From the NCBI RefSeq assembly GCF_001425045.1, contig NZ_LMDJ01000006.1, positions 73,793 through 137,792 of the forward strand: a stretch of 64,000 nucleotides of DNA, given 5' to 3'. The position numbers were made by a program, and so were the translations under genes. Source of the stretch: Massilia sp. Root351. GTDB taxonomy: Bacteria > Pseudomonadota > Gammaproteobacteria > Burkholderiales > Burkholderiaceae_D. Position 1 is the stretch's first letter, and each line of letters opens with the position of its first letter. Below are positions 25,670-34,384 of the stretch, piece after piece. Under the pieces are notes generated by a model. The model was not told the DNA's origin. It did not search any database and was given only the letters and a program-made list of their open reading frames with translations.

Positions 25670-26955
25670 AGCGTGCTCTGAGCGTGTCGCTGGCCGCGCT
25701 GGCCGTACTGGCCGCGCCCGGGCCCGGCTTGGCGGCGCCGGTGGAAATCAAACTTTGGCGCCATGACACCGGCGACCTGGAAATGGCGGCGGGCCGGGCT
25801 GCAGTCGAGCGCTTCAACCGCTCGCAGCCGCGCTGGAAGGTCGTGGTCGAAGCGATCCCGCAGGGCTCGTACACGGAATCCATCACGGCCGCCTCGATGG
25901 TAGGCCAGCTGCCCTGCATCATCGCGCTGGACCAGCCCACCGTCCCCAATTTCGCCTGGGCCGGCCACGTGCGCCCGCTCGACGCGCTGCTGCCAGCAGA
26001 TGCCGTGGCCCGGCTGCTCGAGGGCGGGCGCGGCACGTACAAAGGACAGCTGTACAGTGTCGGCCAGCTGGACGTGGTGCTGGTCTTGTTCGCGCGCCGC
26101 TCGCAGTTGGCCGCCCTGGGCATGCGCGCCGCGACGATGCAGCAGCCGTACACGGCGGCGGAGTTCCACGGCCTGCTGGCGCAGGCCAGGCGCAGCGGCC
26201 GTTTCCGCTTTCCGCTGGACCTGAACGCCCGCTTCACCGGCGAATGGTACAGCTACGCGTTCTCGCCCTGGCTGCAAAGCGCCGGCGCCGACCTGATCGA
26301 CCGGACCGGCTACGTGCGCGTTGACGGTGTACTCAACAGCGACGCGGCGGTTGGCGTCGGCCGCTATTATGGCCGCCTGTTCAAGGACAAACTCGCCGAG
26401 CGCAATCCCGCCGACGACAAGGCGTTCGAACAGGGCCGCGTGCTGTTCCACTACACCGGCTCGTGGAAAGCGCGGCAGTACAGCGAGCGCTTCGGCGGCG
26501 ACCTGCTGGTGATGCCGCCGCCCGACTTCGGCCACGGCCCCAAGATCGGCGCGGCCTCCTGGCAATGGGGCATCACGCGCAGCTGCAAGCAGGCGGAGGG
26601 TGCGGCGGCTTTTCTCACGCATCTGATCTCGCCGCAGGAAATCGCCGCCGCCTCGCGCACCACCGGCCTGGTGCCGGTCAGCGCCGAGGGCGCGGCGCTG
26701 ACGGAGCACTACCGGCCCGACGGCGACTGGCGCCTGTACTTCGAATTTGCCAGGCGCTATGCCGTGGCGCGCCCGGCCAGCCCGGCCTATCCGGCGCTGT
26801 CCTCGGCCTTCGAGAAGGCCATGGCCGACATCCGCAGCGGCAAGGATGCCGCCGAGGCGCTGGACCAGGCGGTCGATGCGATGGAACACAATATCTCGCG
26901 CAACAACGGTTACGGCTACAGCCTGGCGGCGCGCAAATCCGGAGGTGGCTTATGA
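25666..26955 (+). CDS. Sugar ABC transporter substrate-binding protein (MalE/UgpB-like)
   Basis: 429 residues; ATG overlaps the lacI stop. Signal peptide MKRALSVSLAALAVLAAPGPGLA, then an SBP_bac_1-type fold: IKLWRHDTGDLEMAAGRAAVERFNRSQPRWKV, a middle region with FHYTGSWKARQYSERFGGDLLVMPPPDFG and AASWQWGITRSCKQAEGAAAFL, and a closing helix with DQAVDAMEHNI. It is a CUT1-family oligosaccharide binding protein. Next to it are two CUT1 permeases, and a MalK-like ATPase follows four genes later. A fructo-oligosaccharide or sucrose is the likely ligand because two GH-J clan enzymes and a fructokinase-like kinase share the operon. Confidence 0.9.
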   Translation: MKRALSVSLAALAVLAAPGPGLAAPVEIKLWRHDTGDLEMAAGRAAVERFNRSQPRWKVVVEAIPQGSYTESITAASMVGQLPCIIALDQPTVPNFAWAGHVRPLDALLPADAVARLLEGGRGTYKGQLYSVGQLDVVLVLFARRSQLAALGMRAATMQQPYTAAEFHGLLAQARRSGRFRFPLDLNARFTGEWYSYAFSPWLQSAGADLIDRTGYVRVDGVLNSDAAVGVGRYYGRLFKDKLAERNPADDKAFEQGRVLFHYTGSWKARQYSERFGGDLLVMPPPDFGHGPKIGAASWQWGITRSCKQAEGAAAFLTHLISPQEIAAASRTTGLVPVSAEGAALTEHYRPDGDWRLYFEFARRYAVARPASPAYPALSSAFEKAMADIRSGKDAAEALDQAVDAMEHNISRNNGYGYSLAARKSGGGL

Positions 26956-28004
26956 AACGCAAACTTGGCCAGGACAGCCCGGTCGCGGTGGCGCTGTTCG
27001 CCTCGCCGGCGCTGCTGCTGTTCCTGCTGTTTGTCGCGCTGCCGATGCTGTTCGCCGCCGCCGCCACGCTGACCAACCACCGCCTGATGTCGCCCGAGCC
27101 GACGCAGTACGTCGGTCTCGACAACTACCGCCGCCTGCTGGCGCTGGAACTGGTGGCGGTCGCGCCGCTGGAACCCGGCCCCGGCGGGGAAGTGCGCTAT
27201 CCGACCTGGCGCCAGATCCGCAAGCAGCATCCCGGCCTGGCGGGCTACCGTGACGCTTTCCATCTTGATGCCGGCGGCAGGCGCATCGTGCTGGCCGCCA
27301 CCGATCCGCTGTTCTATCGTTCGCTGGTCAACACCTTCCTGTTTGCCGTGCTGGTGCTCCCGTTGCAGTGCGGTGCGGCGCTCGGGCTGGCGCTGCTGGT
27401 GAACCAGAAGATCCGGGGCCGCATCTTTTTCCGCACCGTCTATTTTGCGCCGGTCGTCACATCCATGGTGGTGGCGTCCATCGTGTGGGCCTTCATGCTC
27501 AACACCGACCGCGGCATGCTCAACGAACTGCTGCGCGGCCTGCTGAACGACCCCAACGCCGGGCCCGACTGGCTGGGCGACAGCCGCTACGCCTTGCCCG
27601 CCATCGCGCTGATGTCGGCCTGGCAGGGCGCGGGTTTCCAGATGCTGGTGTTCCTGGCCGGACTGCAGTCGATCTCGCCCGAACTGTACGAGGCGGCCAC
27701 GCTGATGGGCGCCAATGCCTGGCAGCGCTTCGTGCACGTCACATTGCCGGGGCTGCGCAACACCATCATCTTCGTGCTGGTGTCGACCACGCTGCTCGCC
27801 TTCGGCCTGTTCACCCAGGTCGATGTGATGACATCCGGCGGCCCGCTCGATTCGACGTCGACGGTGGTGTACCACGCCGTGCGCAGCGGCTTCAAGGAGC
27901 AGGACATCGGCTACGGCTCGACCATCACGCTGGTGTTCTTTGTCATCGTTCTGGCGCTGTCGGCGCTGCAGCGGATGCTGGTATCGAAAGGAGAGGGCAA
28001 ATGA
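26952..28004 (+). CDS. Sugar ABC transporter permease (MalF-like) with enlarged periplasmic loop
   Basis: 350 residues from ATG 26952 (GGAGG nearby, four-base overlap with the previous stop). Six membrane segments with the cytoplasmic EAA loop ELYEAATLMGANAWQRFVHVTLPGL. Between the first and second membrane segments (about residues 45-118) lies a hydrophilic stretch of some 70 residues (including PTWRQIRKQHPGLAGYRDAF) that is about 50 longer than in ordinary MalF/UgpA-type permeases of 290-310 residues. Such an insertion faces the periplasm and may contact the binding protein. It pairs with the next permease. Confidence 0.92.
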   Translation: MKRKLGQDSPVAVALFASPALLLFLLFVALPMLFAAAATLTNHRLMSPEPTQYVGLDNYRRLLALELVAVAPLEPGPGGEVRYPTWRQIRKQHPGLAGYRDAFHLDAGGRRIVLAATDPLFYRSLVNTFLFAVLVLPLQCGAALGLALLVNQKIRGRIFFRTVYFAPVVTSMVVASIVWAFMLNTDRGMLNELLRGLLNDPNAGPDWLGDSRYALPAIALMSAWQGAGFQMLVFLAGLQSISPELYEAATLMGANAWQRFVHVTLPGLRNTIIFVLVSTTLLAFGLFTQVDVMTSGGPLDSTSTVVYHAVRSGFKEQDIGYGSTITLVFFVIVLALSALQRMLVSKGEGK

Positions 28005-28900
28005 ATCCGGTATTGCTTACTCAAGCCTGGCGCAAAGGCCTGCGCGACGCTGTGCTGTTCCTCGGCATGAGCGCGGTCGGTATCGTGTTCATCGCACCGC
28101 TGCTGTTCATGTTCATCTCGTCGTTCAAGAATGACGACGCGATCTTCGCCAACCTGAATAGCTGGTCCGCCTACCTGCCGTCGGCAGATTGGTCGATGCA
28201 CAATTACAGCGCCGTGTTCGAAAAGAGCGACCTGCCGCGCTTCCTGCGCAACTCCGCGCTGATCGCCGCGCTGGTCGTCGTTGGCGGCATCCTGGTCAAC
28301 AGCATGCTGGCTTTCTCGATCGCGCGCATGCGCTGGCGCGGCCGCCAACTGGCGTTGGCGCTGGTGGTGGCGATGGTGATCGTGCCTTTCGAGGTGATCG
28401 CGATTCCGTTGCTGTCGCTGGTGGCGCGCCTGCCGTGGCCGGGCTTCGAGCACGGACAACTGGTGCTGCACACCGGCTGGTTCAACAGCATCCACGTGCA
28501 GGTGATCCCGTTCCTGGCCAACGCCTTCTGCGTCTTCCTGTTCTACCAGTTCTTCCGCGACATCCCGCGCGAGCTGGACGAAGCCGCCAAGATGGACGGT
28601 GCCGGACCGTGGACCATTTACGCGCGGATCATCATGCCCAACAGCGGCCCGGTGATCGCCACTGCCGCTATCGTGCTGTTCATCTCGGCGTGGAACCAGT
28701 ACCTGTGGCCGATCATGGTGATCCAGGGCGAGGCGTTCCGGCCGGTGCAGCCAGGCATACAGCAATTCTTCGGACGCACCAATTCGTGGGGCCAGATCAT
28801 GGCCTACGCATCGGTGATTACTCTCCCCGTGCTCGCGGTGTTCCTGGCCTTCCAGCGGCAGTTCGTCGCCTCGGTGGCAGGCGCCGGCGTCAAGGGCTAA
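28001..28900 (+). CDS. Sugar ABC transporter permease (MalG-like)
   Basis: 299 residues; ATG overlaps the previous stop by four bases and AGGAGAG lies upstream. Six hydrophobic segments and the EAA loop ELDEAAKMDGAGPWTIYARIIMPNSGP, typical of the MalG subfamily of CUT1 permeases. It forms the inner-membrane channel with the MalF-like protein and binds the MalK-like ATPase encoded at 32243-33361. The gene order regulator, binding protein, two permeases, enzymes, ATPase, kinase leaves the ATPase unusually far from its partners but in the same run of close-packed genes. Confidence 0.93.
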   Translation: MNPVLLTQAWRKGLRDAVLFLGMSAVGIVFIAPLLFMFISSFKNDDAIFANLNSWSAYLPSADWSMHNYSAVFEKSDLPRFLRNSALIAALVVVGGILVNSMLAFSIARMRWRGRQLALALVVAMVIVPFEVIAIPLLSLVARLPWPGFEHGQLVLHTGWFNSIHVQVIPFLANAFCVFLFYQFFRDIPRELDEAAKMDGAGPWTIYARIIMPNSGPVIATAAIVLFISAWNQYLWPIMVIQGEAFRPVQPGIQQFFGRTNSWGQIMAYASVITLPVLAVFLAFQRQFVASVAGAGVKG

Positions 28901-28913
28901 CTTTGGAAGCATC

Positions 28914-29891
28914 ATGACATTACAAATCAGCGACAAATATATCTGGGACTTCTGGCACTTCGAGGAAGAGGGCGAGCAGCACCTGTTCTTCCTGCAGGCC
29001 GACCGCGCCATCGGCAATCCGGACCTGCGGCACTGGAACGTGTCGATCGGCCACGCGGTGTCGCCGGACCTGCGCAGCTGGACGCCGCTGGGTACCGCTT
29101 TCGGTCCGCAGGCCGGCCCCGCATGGGACGACTACACCACCTGGACCGGCTCCGTCATCAAGGCCGAGGGCCGTTATCACCTGTTCTACACCGGCACCTG
29201 CCGCGCCGAGAACGGCCTGCGCCAGCGCATCGGCCACGCCGTGGCGGACAGCATCGACGGCCCGTGGCAGCGCGTCGGCAGCGGCCTGGCGCTGGACCTG
29301 GACCAGCGCTGGTACGAGGAATATGAGGAAGGGCGCTGGCACGACCGGGCGCTGCGCGATCCCTGGGTGCTGGCCGAGAAAATCGACGGCCTGTATCACA
29401 TGTTCTACACCGCGCGCCGCAACGATGGGCCGCTATACGAACGCGGCGTGATCGGCCACGCCGTCTCGGCCGACCTGATCCGGTGGGAAGCTGCCGCGCC
29501 GGTGTATGCGGGCGGCCATTACGGCCAGCTTGAGGTGCCGCAGGTGTTCGAGCGCGATGGCCGCTGGTACTGCGTATTCTGCAATATCGCCGCGCACTGG
29601 TCGCCGGCAATGCGCGCGCAGCACCAGGGCGGCGTATCGGGCACCCACTACCTGGTGGCCGACCATCCGCTCGGGCCATGGCAGCCGGCGCCGGGTTTCC
29701 TCGACGGCGACGCGCCGTGCCGCCGCTACGCCGGCAAGATCCTGCGCGACCCTGTCACCGGCGGGGACTGTTTGATGGCGTTCGAGGACACCGGGCCCGA
29801 CGGCCGGTTCGCTGGCCGCATCTGTGACCCGCTTCCGTTGCGGCTGGAGGCCGGCCTGTACGCCGTCGACGATATTTTGGCCGAGAAATGA
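28914..29891 (+). CDS. Cytosolic GH-J clan (GH32/GH68-like) glycosidase
   Basis: 325 residues, no signal peptide, 13 bases after the permease stop. A five-bladed propeller with residues at the places expected for the GH32/GH68 clan: WDFWHF with Asp12 as nucleophile, LRDPWV with Asp149 as transition-state stabiliser (RDP motif) and LEVPQVF with Glu207 as acid/base. Typical GH32 enzymes are 450-600 residues and carry a C-terminal beta-sandwich that is absent here. It probably hydrolyses imported fructosides (sucrose or short fructans) in the cytoplasm. A distant GH43/GH130-like role is less likely but open because overall similarity to textbook invertases is low. Confidence 0.78.
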   Translation: MTLQISDKYIWDFWHFEEEGEQHLFFLQADRAIGNPDLRHWNVSIGHAVSPDLRSWTPLGTAFGPQAGPAWDDYTTWTGSVIKAEGRYHLFYTGTCRAENGLRQRIGHAVADSIDGPWQRVGSGLALDLDQRWYEEYEEGRWHDRALRDPWVLAEKIDGLYHMFYTARRNDGPLYERGVIGHAVSADLIRWEAAAPVYAGGHYGQLEVPQVFERDGRWYCVFCNIAAHWSPAMRAQHQGGVSGTHYLVADHPLGPWQPAPGFLDGDAPCRRYAGKILRDPVTGGDCLMAFEDTGPDGRFAGRICDPLPLRLEAGLYAVDDILAEK

Positions 29892-29915
29892 CAACGATAG
29901 ACATCGTCCGATAAT
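29888..29915 (+). promoter_or_regulatory. Internal promoter/operator candidate before the GH32 gene
   Basis: ATGACAACGATAGACA (29888-29903) differs in two places from the 16-bp LacI operator candidate found at 24578 and 34312. Its first six bases, ATGACA, can also serve as a -35, with GATAAT (29910-29915) as -10 after a 16-base spacer. It overlaps the stop codon of the preceding gene. An internal LacI-controlled promoter for the exported enzyme, ATPase and kinase is inferred. Confidence 0.5.
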
Positions 29916-29937
29916 GAAAACAGACGGAGGAGACACG

Positions 29938-32241
29938 ATGAATCACAAGCACCGATGGCGCCTTGTTGCGGCCTTGCTGCTGGCGGCCTGCCCAGGCTCC
30001 GGCCTGGCCGGCGCGCCGCAGCTGGCGTACTGGAGCCTGGACGAGCAAGGCGGCAAGCGGGCCATGGAGTCCGTGTCCGGACGGTACGATCCGGTCAACT
30101 ATGTGTTTAACCGCGCGCGCTTCAAGCCCGATTCCGCGCCGCTGTGGCGCACGGCGGGCAGCTGCATCCACGGCGGCTGCCTGCTGTTCGACGGCTATTC
30201 GACCGACATTGCCGCACCAGCACTGGCCCCGGCCCAGCTGGCGCAAGGCTTCACGCTCGGCGCCTGGGTTGCGCCGCACGCGTTTGAATGGGGCGATGGC
30301 GGCCACTACTCGGCCTTCCTGAGCCAGTTCGATGCGCATGCACGGCAGGGCTTCTCGTTCGGCATGCAGCGCTTCGGCGCCTGGGGCATCAAGCTCGGGT
30401 TCGGCAGTGCGATCATGGATGTGCGTGTCCGGGACCGCAAGCTGCCGCGCGACACCTGGTCGCACGTGGCGGCCAGTTACGATCCCGCCCGGCGCCGCGT
30501 GGCATTGTTCCTCAACGGCGAGCAGGTAGCCGATGCCGCCGCACCGGGGGAAGGCGAGTTTGGCCTGCCGCAGCAGCCGCTGACGATAGGCCGGCATTCG
30601 CAGCCGGAACAGGTGGGCGGCGTGTTCAAGCTGAACACATTCCTCGGCCTGATGGATGAAGTGAGGATCGCCGCCGGCCCTTCGGACGCCGCCGCCGTCG
30701 CCAGCGGCGTCAAGGCCGACCTGGCCCGGCACGGCGGCAAGGCGCCGCAGCCATCGCTGGCGGACATGCGCGTTCCGCGGTCCGTGTTCGAGGGCGACCG
30801 CCATCGTCCGCGCTACCACCTGATGCCGGACGCGGGCTGGATGAACGAACCGCATGCGCCGCTCTATTACGGCGGGCAGTACCACCTGTTCTTCCAGAAA
30901 AACCCCTTCGGCCCTTTCTGGCACCAGATCCACTGGGGACACTGGACCAGTCCGGACATGGTGCATTGGCGCGAGCTGCCAATTGCGCTGGCGCCCGAGG
31001 ATGACGGCCTGGCGACCGACGGCGTCTGGTCCGGCAGCGCCACGTACGCGGCGGACGGCTCGCCGGTGCTGTTCTTCACTGCCGGGAACGACAGCGCCAA
31101 GCCGAACCAGCGCACCGGCATGGCCACGCCGAGCGATCTGCGCGACCCGGACCTGGCACGCTGGAACAAATATCCGGTGCCGGTCACGCTGCAGGCGCCA
31201 GGACAGGGGCGGCACGGCGAATTTCGCGATCCCTTCGTGTTCCGCGACCCCGCGCGCCAGAGCTGGTTCCAGCTGGTGGGCTCGTCGCTGCCCGGCGGCA
31301 GTGGCACTGCGCTTGTTTATGAGTCGGCCGATTTGCGCAGCTGGACGCCGCGCGGCCCGCTGTTCTCCATCGACGCCAAGCGCTTCCCCGGCTTCGACGC
31401 AACCTGGGAGCTGCCGGTGCTGCTGCCGGTCGGTAAAGGCAGGGATGGACGCGAGCGCCACGTTTTCCTGAACGACGTGCGCGGCCAGGCCTATTACTGG
31501 ACCGGCGTGTTCGATGCGAAAAACGCGCGCTTCACGCCGGATCTGGAGCAGCCGCGTACCTTCGATGTGGGCCAGGGCCATTTTTCGGGCCCGAGCGGCT
31601 TCGTCGATCCGAAGACCGGGCGCAGCATCGTGTTCTCCATCGCCCAGGGCGAGCGCACGCTGCAGGATGAATGGGACGCCGGCTGGGCGCACAACGGCGG
31701 CCTGCCGGTTACGTTGTCGCTGGGCGCCGACGGCGAACTGCGGATTGCGCCGATCAGCGAGCTGGCCGCCCTGCGCCGCCGGCAGTTGCTCGACTTGCGC
31801 AACGCCAGTGTGGCCGAGGCCGCCGCCGCACTTGCGGCCATCCGCGGCGATGCGCTGGAAGTCGAGCTTGAGCTGGCGCCGTCCTCCGAGGCGGGCAAGC
31901 GCGGCATGAGCCTGCGGGTGGCGCCGGGCCGCGCCGAAGCGACCGAGCTGTACCTGGACACCGCGCGCGGCCGGCTGGAGATCGACCGCACGCGCAGCGC
32001 GAGCGGGCAGGCGTACGGCATCCAGGGCGGGGCGCTGGATCTGCAGGACGAAGCGCTGCGCATGCGGATATTTCTCGACCGGTCGATGGTCGAGGCGTAT
32101 GTCAACGAACGCAAGAGCCTGACCAGCCGGATTTATCCGGCGCGCGCGGACGCCGACGGACTGGAACTGCTGGCCGCAGCCGGCGACCGCGTCGTTGTGC
32201 TCAAGGTCTGGGCCATGGGCCCAGCGGAAAAAGGAAACTGA
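29938..32241 (+). CDS. Exported LamG-GH32 fructan hydrolase with Glu at the usual nucleophile site
   Basis: 767 residues from ATG 29938 (GGAGGAGA upstream). Signal peptide MNHKHRWRLVAALLLAACPGSGLA; the LLAACP stretch resembles a lipobox only loosely. Residues about 28-245 are a LamG/concanavalin-like beta-sandwich (LAYWSLDEQGG, DTWSHVAASYDPARRRVALFLNGEQVA, LGLMDEVRI). Residues about 290-600 are a GH32 propeller: WMNEPHAP, WHQIHWGHW, FRDPFVF (Asp431) and TWELPVLL (Glu491, acid/base), followed by a C-terminal beta-sandwich. The GH32 nucleophile motif is normally NDPNG; here Glu304 replaces Asp, a pattern I recall from a GH32 branch with NEPHG/A. Extracellular or periplasmic cleavage of levan, inulin or sucrose is inferred. 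Confidence 0.88.
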   Translation: MNHKHRWRLVAALLLAACPGSGLAGAPQLAYWSLDEQGGKRAMESVSGRYDPVNYVFNRARFKPDSAPLWRTAGSCIHGGCLLFDGYSTDIAAPALAPAQLAQGFTLGAWVAPHAFEWGDGGHYSAFLSQFDAHARQGFSFGMQRFGAWGIKLGFGSAIMDVRVRDRKLPRDTWSHVAASYDPARRRVALFLNGEQVADAAAPGEGEFGLPQQPLTIGRHSQPEQVGGVFKLNTFLGLMDEVRIAAGPSDAAAVASGVKADLARHGGKAPQPSLADMRVPRSVFEGDRHRPRYHLMPDAGWMNEPHAPLYYGGQYHLFFQKNPFGPFWHQIHWGHWTSPDMVHWRELPIALAPEDDGLATDGVWSGSATYAADGSPVLFFTAGNDSAKPNQRTGMATPSDLRDPDLARWNKYPVPVTLQAPGQGRHGEFRDPFVFRDPARQSWFQLVGSSLPGGSGTALVYESADLRSWTPRGPLFSIDAKRFPGFDATWELPVLLPVGKGRDGRERHVFLNDVRGQAYYWTGVFDAKNARFTPDLEQPRTFDVGQGHFSGPSGFVDPKTGRSIVFSIAQGERTLQDEWDAGWAHNGGLPVTLSLGADGELRIAPISELAALRRRQLLDLRNASVAEAAAALAAIRGDALEVELELAPSSEAGKRGMSLRVAPGRAEATELYLDTARGRLEIDRTRSASGQAYGIQGGALDLQDEALRMRIFLDRSMVEAYVNERKSLTSRIYPARADADGLELLAAAGDRVVVLKVWAMGPAEKGN

Positions 32242-32242
32242 G

Positions 32243-33361
32243 ATGGCATCCATAGCATTGCAGGGCGTCGGCAAGACGTACCCTGGCAAAGAGGCGCACT
32301 ATATTTTGCGCGACGTCGGCTTCACCATCGGAGACGGCGAGTTCGTGGTCCTGGTCGGACCGTCCGGCTGCGGCAAGTCGACGCTGCTGCGCATGATTGC
32401 CGGGCTCGAGGAGATCAGCGCGGGCGAGATCAGCATCGCCGGCCAGTGCGTCAACCAGACGCCGCCAGCCAGGCGCGGCCTGGCCATGGTGTTCCAGAGT
32501 TACGCCTTGTATGCGCATATGACGGTGTTCGACAATATCGCCTTCGGCTTGAAGCTGGCGCGCGTTCCCAAGGCGGAGATCAAAGCCTCGGTGCAGGCGG
32601 TGGCAAAGATGCTGCAAATGGAGCATCTGCTCGAGCGCCGGCCGCCGCAGCTGTCGGGCGGGCAGCGGCAGCGGGTGGCCATCGGCCGCGCCATCGTGCG
32701 CAAGCCGCGCGCCTTCCTGTTTGACGAGCCGCTCTCCAACCTGGACGCCGCATTGCGCGCCGACATGCGGGTGGAAATCGCGCGGCTGCACCGCCAGCTA
32801 GGCGCCACCATGGTCTACGTCACGCACGACCAGGTTGAAGCCATGACGCTGGCGGACCGCATCGTGGTGCTGGGGCCGGCGGGTGTGCAGCAGATCGGCG
32901 CGCCCATGCACCTGTACGACCGGCCGGCCAACGTGTTCGTGGCCGGCTTTATCGGCAGCCCCAAGATGAACCTGGCGCCCGGCACGCTGGACCCGGCGGG
33001 CCGCTTGTGGCTGGGGAACGCCGCGCTGGCATGGCAGGCGCCGGCCGGCGCGCCGGCACAGCTGACCATCGGCATTCGTCCCGAGCATCTGCAGCCCGAT
33101 CCGGACGGTGTCATCGACGGGCAAGTGCTGCTGGTCGAGCGGCTCGGTGCGGAGTCGTATGTGCACCTGGCGGTCGCTGGGCTGGACAAGCCGCTGATGG
33201 TGGTTGTGCAGGACCTGCCGCCGGCCGCTGGGGCGCGCTGGCGCGTCAGTCCGGTGATCGGGCGGCTCCATGTGTTCGACCAGGACGGGCGCCGCATCGA
33301 GGCGGGCGCGCCGGCAACCAATGCAGCCGCCGATGCGGCGGGCTTACCGGAGGTAGCATGA
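32243..33361 (+). CDS. Sugar ABC transporter ATPase (MalK/UgpC-like)
   Basis: 372 residues from ATG 32243 just after the GH32 stop. Walker A GPSGCGKST, Q-loop FQSYALYAHMT, signature LSGGQRQRVAIGRA, Walker B FLFDEPLSNLD and H-loop THDQVEAM are all intact. The C-terminal third (about 235-360) is the OB-fold regulatory domain of MalK-like proteins (GIRPEHLQPD, VEVLLVERLGAESYVHL-type strands). It energises the MalFG-like permeases at 26952-28900. It ends in a four-base overlap with the kinase gene. Confidence 0.94.
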   Translation: MASIALQGVGKTYPGKEAHYILRDVGFTIGDGEFVVLVGPSGCGKSTLLRMIAGLEEISAGEISIAGQCVNQTPPARRGLAMVFQSYALYAHMTVFDNIAFGLKLARVPKAEIKASVQAVAKMLQMEHLLERRPPQLSGGQRQRVAIGRAIVRKPRAFLFDEPLSNLDAALRADMRVEIARLHRQLGATMVYVTHDQVEAMTLADRIVVLGPAGVQQIGAPMHLYDRPANVFVAGFIGSPKMNLAPGTLDPAGRLWLGNAALAWQAPAGAPAQLTIGIRPEHLQPDPDGVIDGQVLLVERLGAESYVHLAVAGLDKPLMVVVQDLPPAAGARWRVSPVIGRLHVFDQDGRRIEAGAPATNAAADAAGLPEVA

Positions 33362-34296
33362 TTATCGTGTGCGGAGAAGCACTGTTCGACCTGTTCAACG
33401 ACGGCGACACGGCCGGCGGCTACGCGCTGTCGGCGCGTGTCGGCGGTTCGCCGTTCAACCTGGTGATCGGCCTGGCGCGGCTGGGCCTGCGTCCGATGTT
33501 CTTCGGCGGCCTGTCGGCCGATATGTTCGGCCGCAAGCTGGCCAGCACGCTGGAGAGTGAAGGCGTCGATCTGTCCTGCGCCCCGAGACCGCCCGCGTCA
33601 ACCGCCCTGGTCACCATCGATCTGGACCAGGCGGGGGTGCCAAGTTATGCGCTGTACGGCACGGCGACGGCCGAACGGGCGGTGGCGCTGTCCGACCTGG
33701 CGCGGGTGCCGGCCGATGCCGCCGCCATCCACGTCGGATCGTACTGCATGGTGGTCGAGCCGGTCTGCAGCGCCTTGCGGGCACTGGTCTCGCAGCGGCA
33801 TGGGCGCAGCCTGATTGCCTTCGATCCCAACGTGCGCCTGACGATACAGCCCGAGCGAGAGGCCTGGACCCGGGCGGTGGCGTGGATGCTGCCGCGCACC
33901 GATCTGCTGAAGATCAGCGACGAGGATTTGCATCTTCTCTATCCGGAACTGGCGCCGCAAGAATTCATCGCCATTGCGTTGCGGGCCGGCGTGGCGCTGG
34001 TGGTGGTCACGCGCGGCGGCCGCGGCGTGCTGGCGGCGACGGCGGCGCTGGCGCCGTTCGAACTGCCGGCGCCGCAGGTCGAGGTGGCCGATACGGTGGG
34101 CGCCGGCGATACCTTTCAGGCTGCGCTGCTGTCCCATCTGTCACGGCATGGCTTGCTCACGCGCGCCGCGCTGCAAGGCATGGATGCGGCGCAGTTGCGG
34201 GCCGCGCTCACTTTCGCCGGTTCGGCGGCGGCCATCACCTGTTCCCGGCGCGGCGCGGACATGCCGCGCCTGAAGGAGGTGCTGATCGGCGAATGA
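33358..34296 (+). CDS. PfkB-family sugar kinase, probable fructokinase
   Basis: 312 residues; start overlaps the ATPase stop by four bases with GGAGG upstream. PfkB fold: CGEALFDLF at the start, GGSPFNLVIGLARLGL (sugar-binding GG signature), FDPNVRLTIQP in the middle, and the catalytic signature DTVGAGDTFQAALLS near residue 247 with the Asp of GAGD as base. The family phosphorylates fructose, ribose, KDG and others; fructose is inferred because the two GH-J clan enzymes in the same transcript release it. It would feed fructose-6-phosphate into glycolysis. It is the last cytosolic gene before the receptor. Confidence 0.9.
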   Translation: MIIVCGEALFDLFNDGDTAGGYALSARVGGSPFNLVIGLARLGLRPMFFGGLSADMFGRKLASTLESEGVDLSCAPRPPASTALVTIDLDQAGVPSYALYGTATAERAVALSDLARVPADAAAIHVGSYCMVVEPVCSALRALVSQRHGRSLIAFDPNVRLTIQPEREAWTRAVAWMLPRTDLLKISDEDLHLLYPELAPQEFIAIALRAGVALVVVTRGGRGVLAATAALAPFELPAPQVEVADTVGAGDTFQAALLSHLSRHGLLTRAALQGMDAAQLRAALTFAGSAAAITCSRRGADMPRLKEVLIGE

Positions 34297-34311
34297 ATCA
34301 CCGTAGCTGGC

Positions 34312-34327
34312 ATGACAACGTTGGACA
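34312..34327 (+). promoter_or_regulatory. LacI-family operator candidate before the TonB receptor gene
   Basis: ATGACAACGTTGGACA is identical over 16 bases to the site over the lacI promoter (24578-24593). It sits 16 bases after the kinase stop and 73 before the receptor ATG. A GATAAT (34361-34366) lies downstream but I see no good -35 for it. Repression of the receptor gene by the same regulator is inferred. Confidence 0.7.
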
Positions 34328-34384
34328 ACACGAAAATCGCCGGGCCGTCCCAAGCGGCCTGATAATCATAAAAGGAGACGCAGC

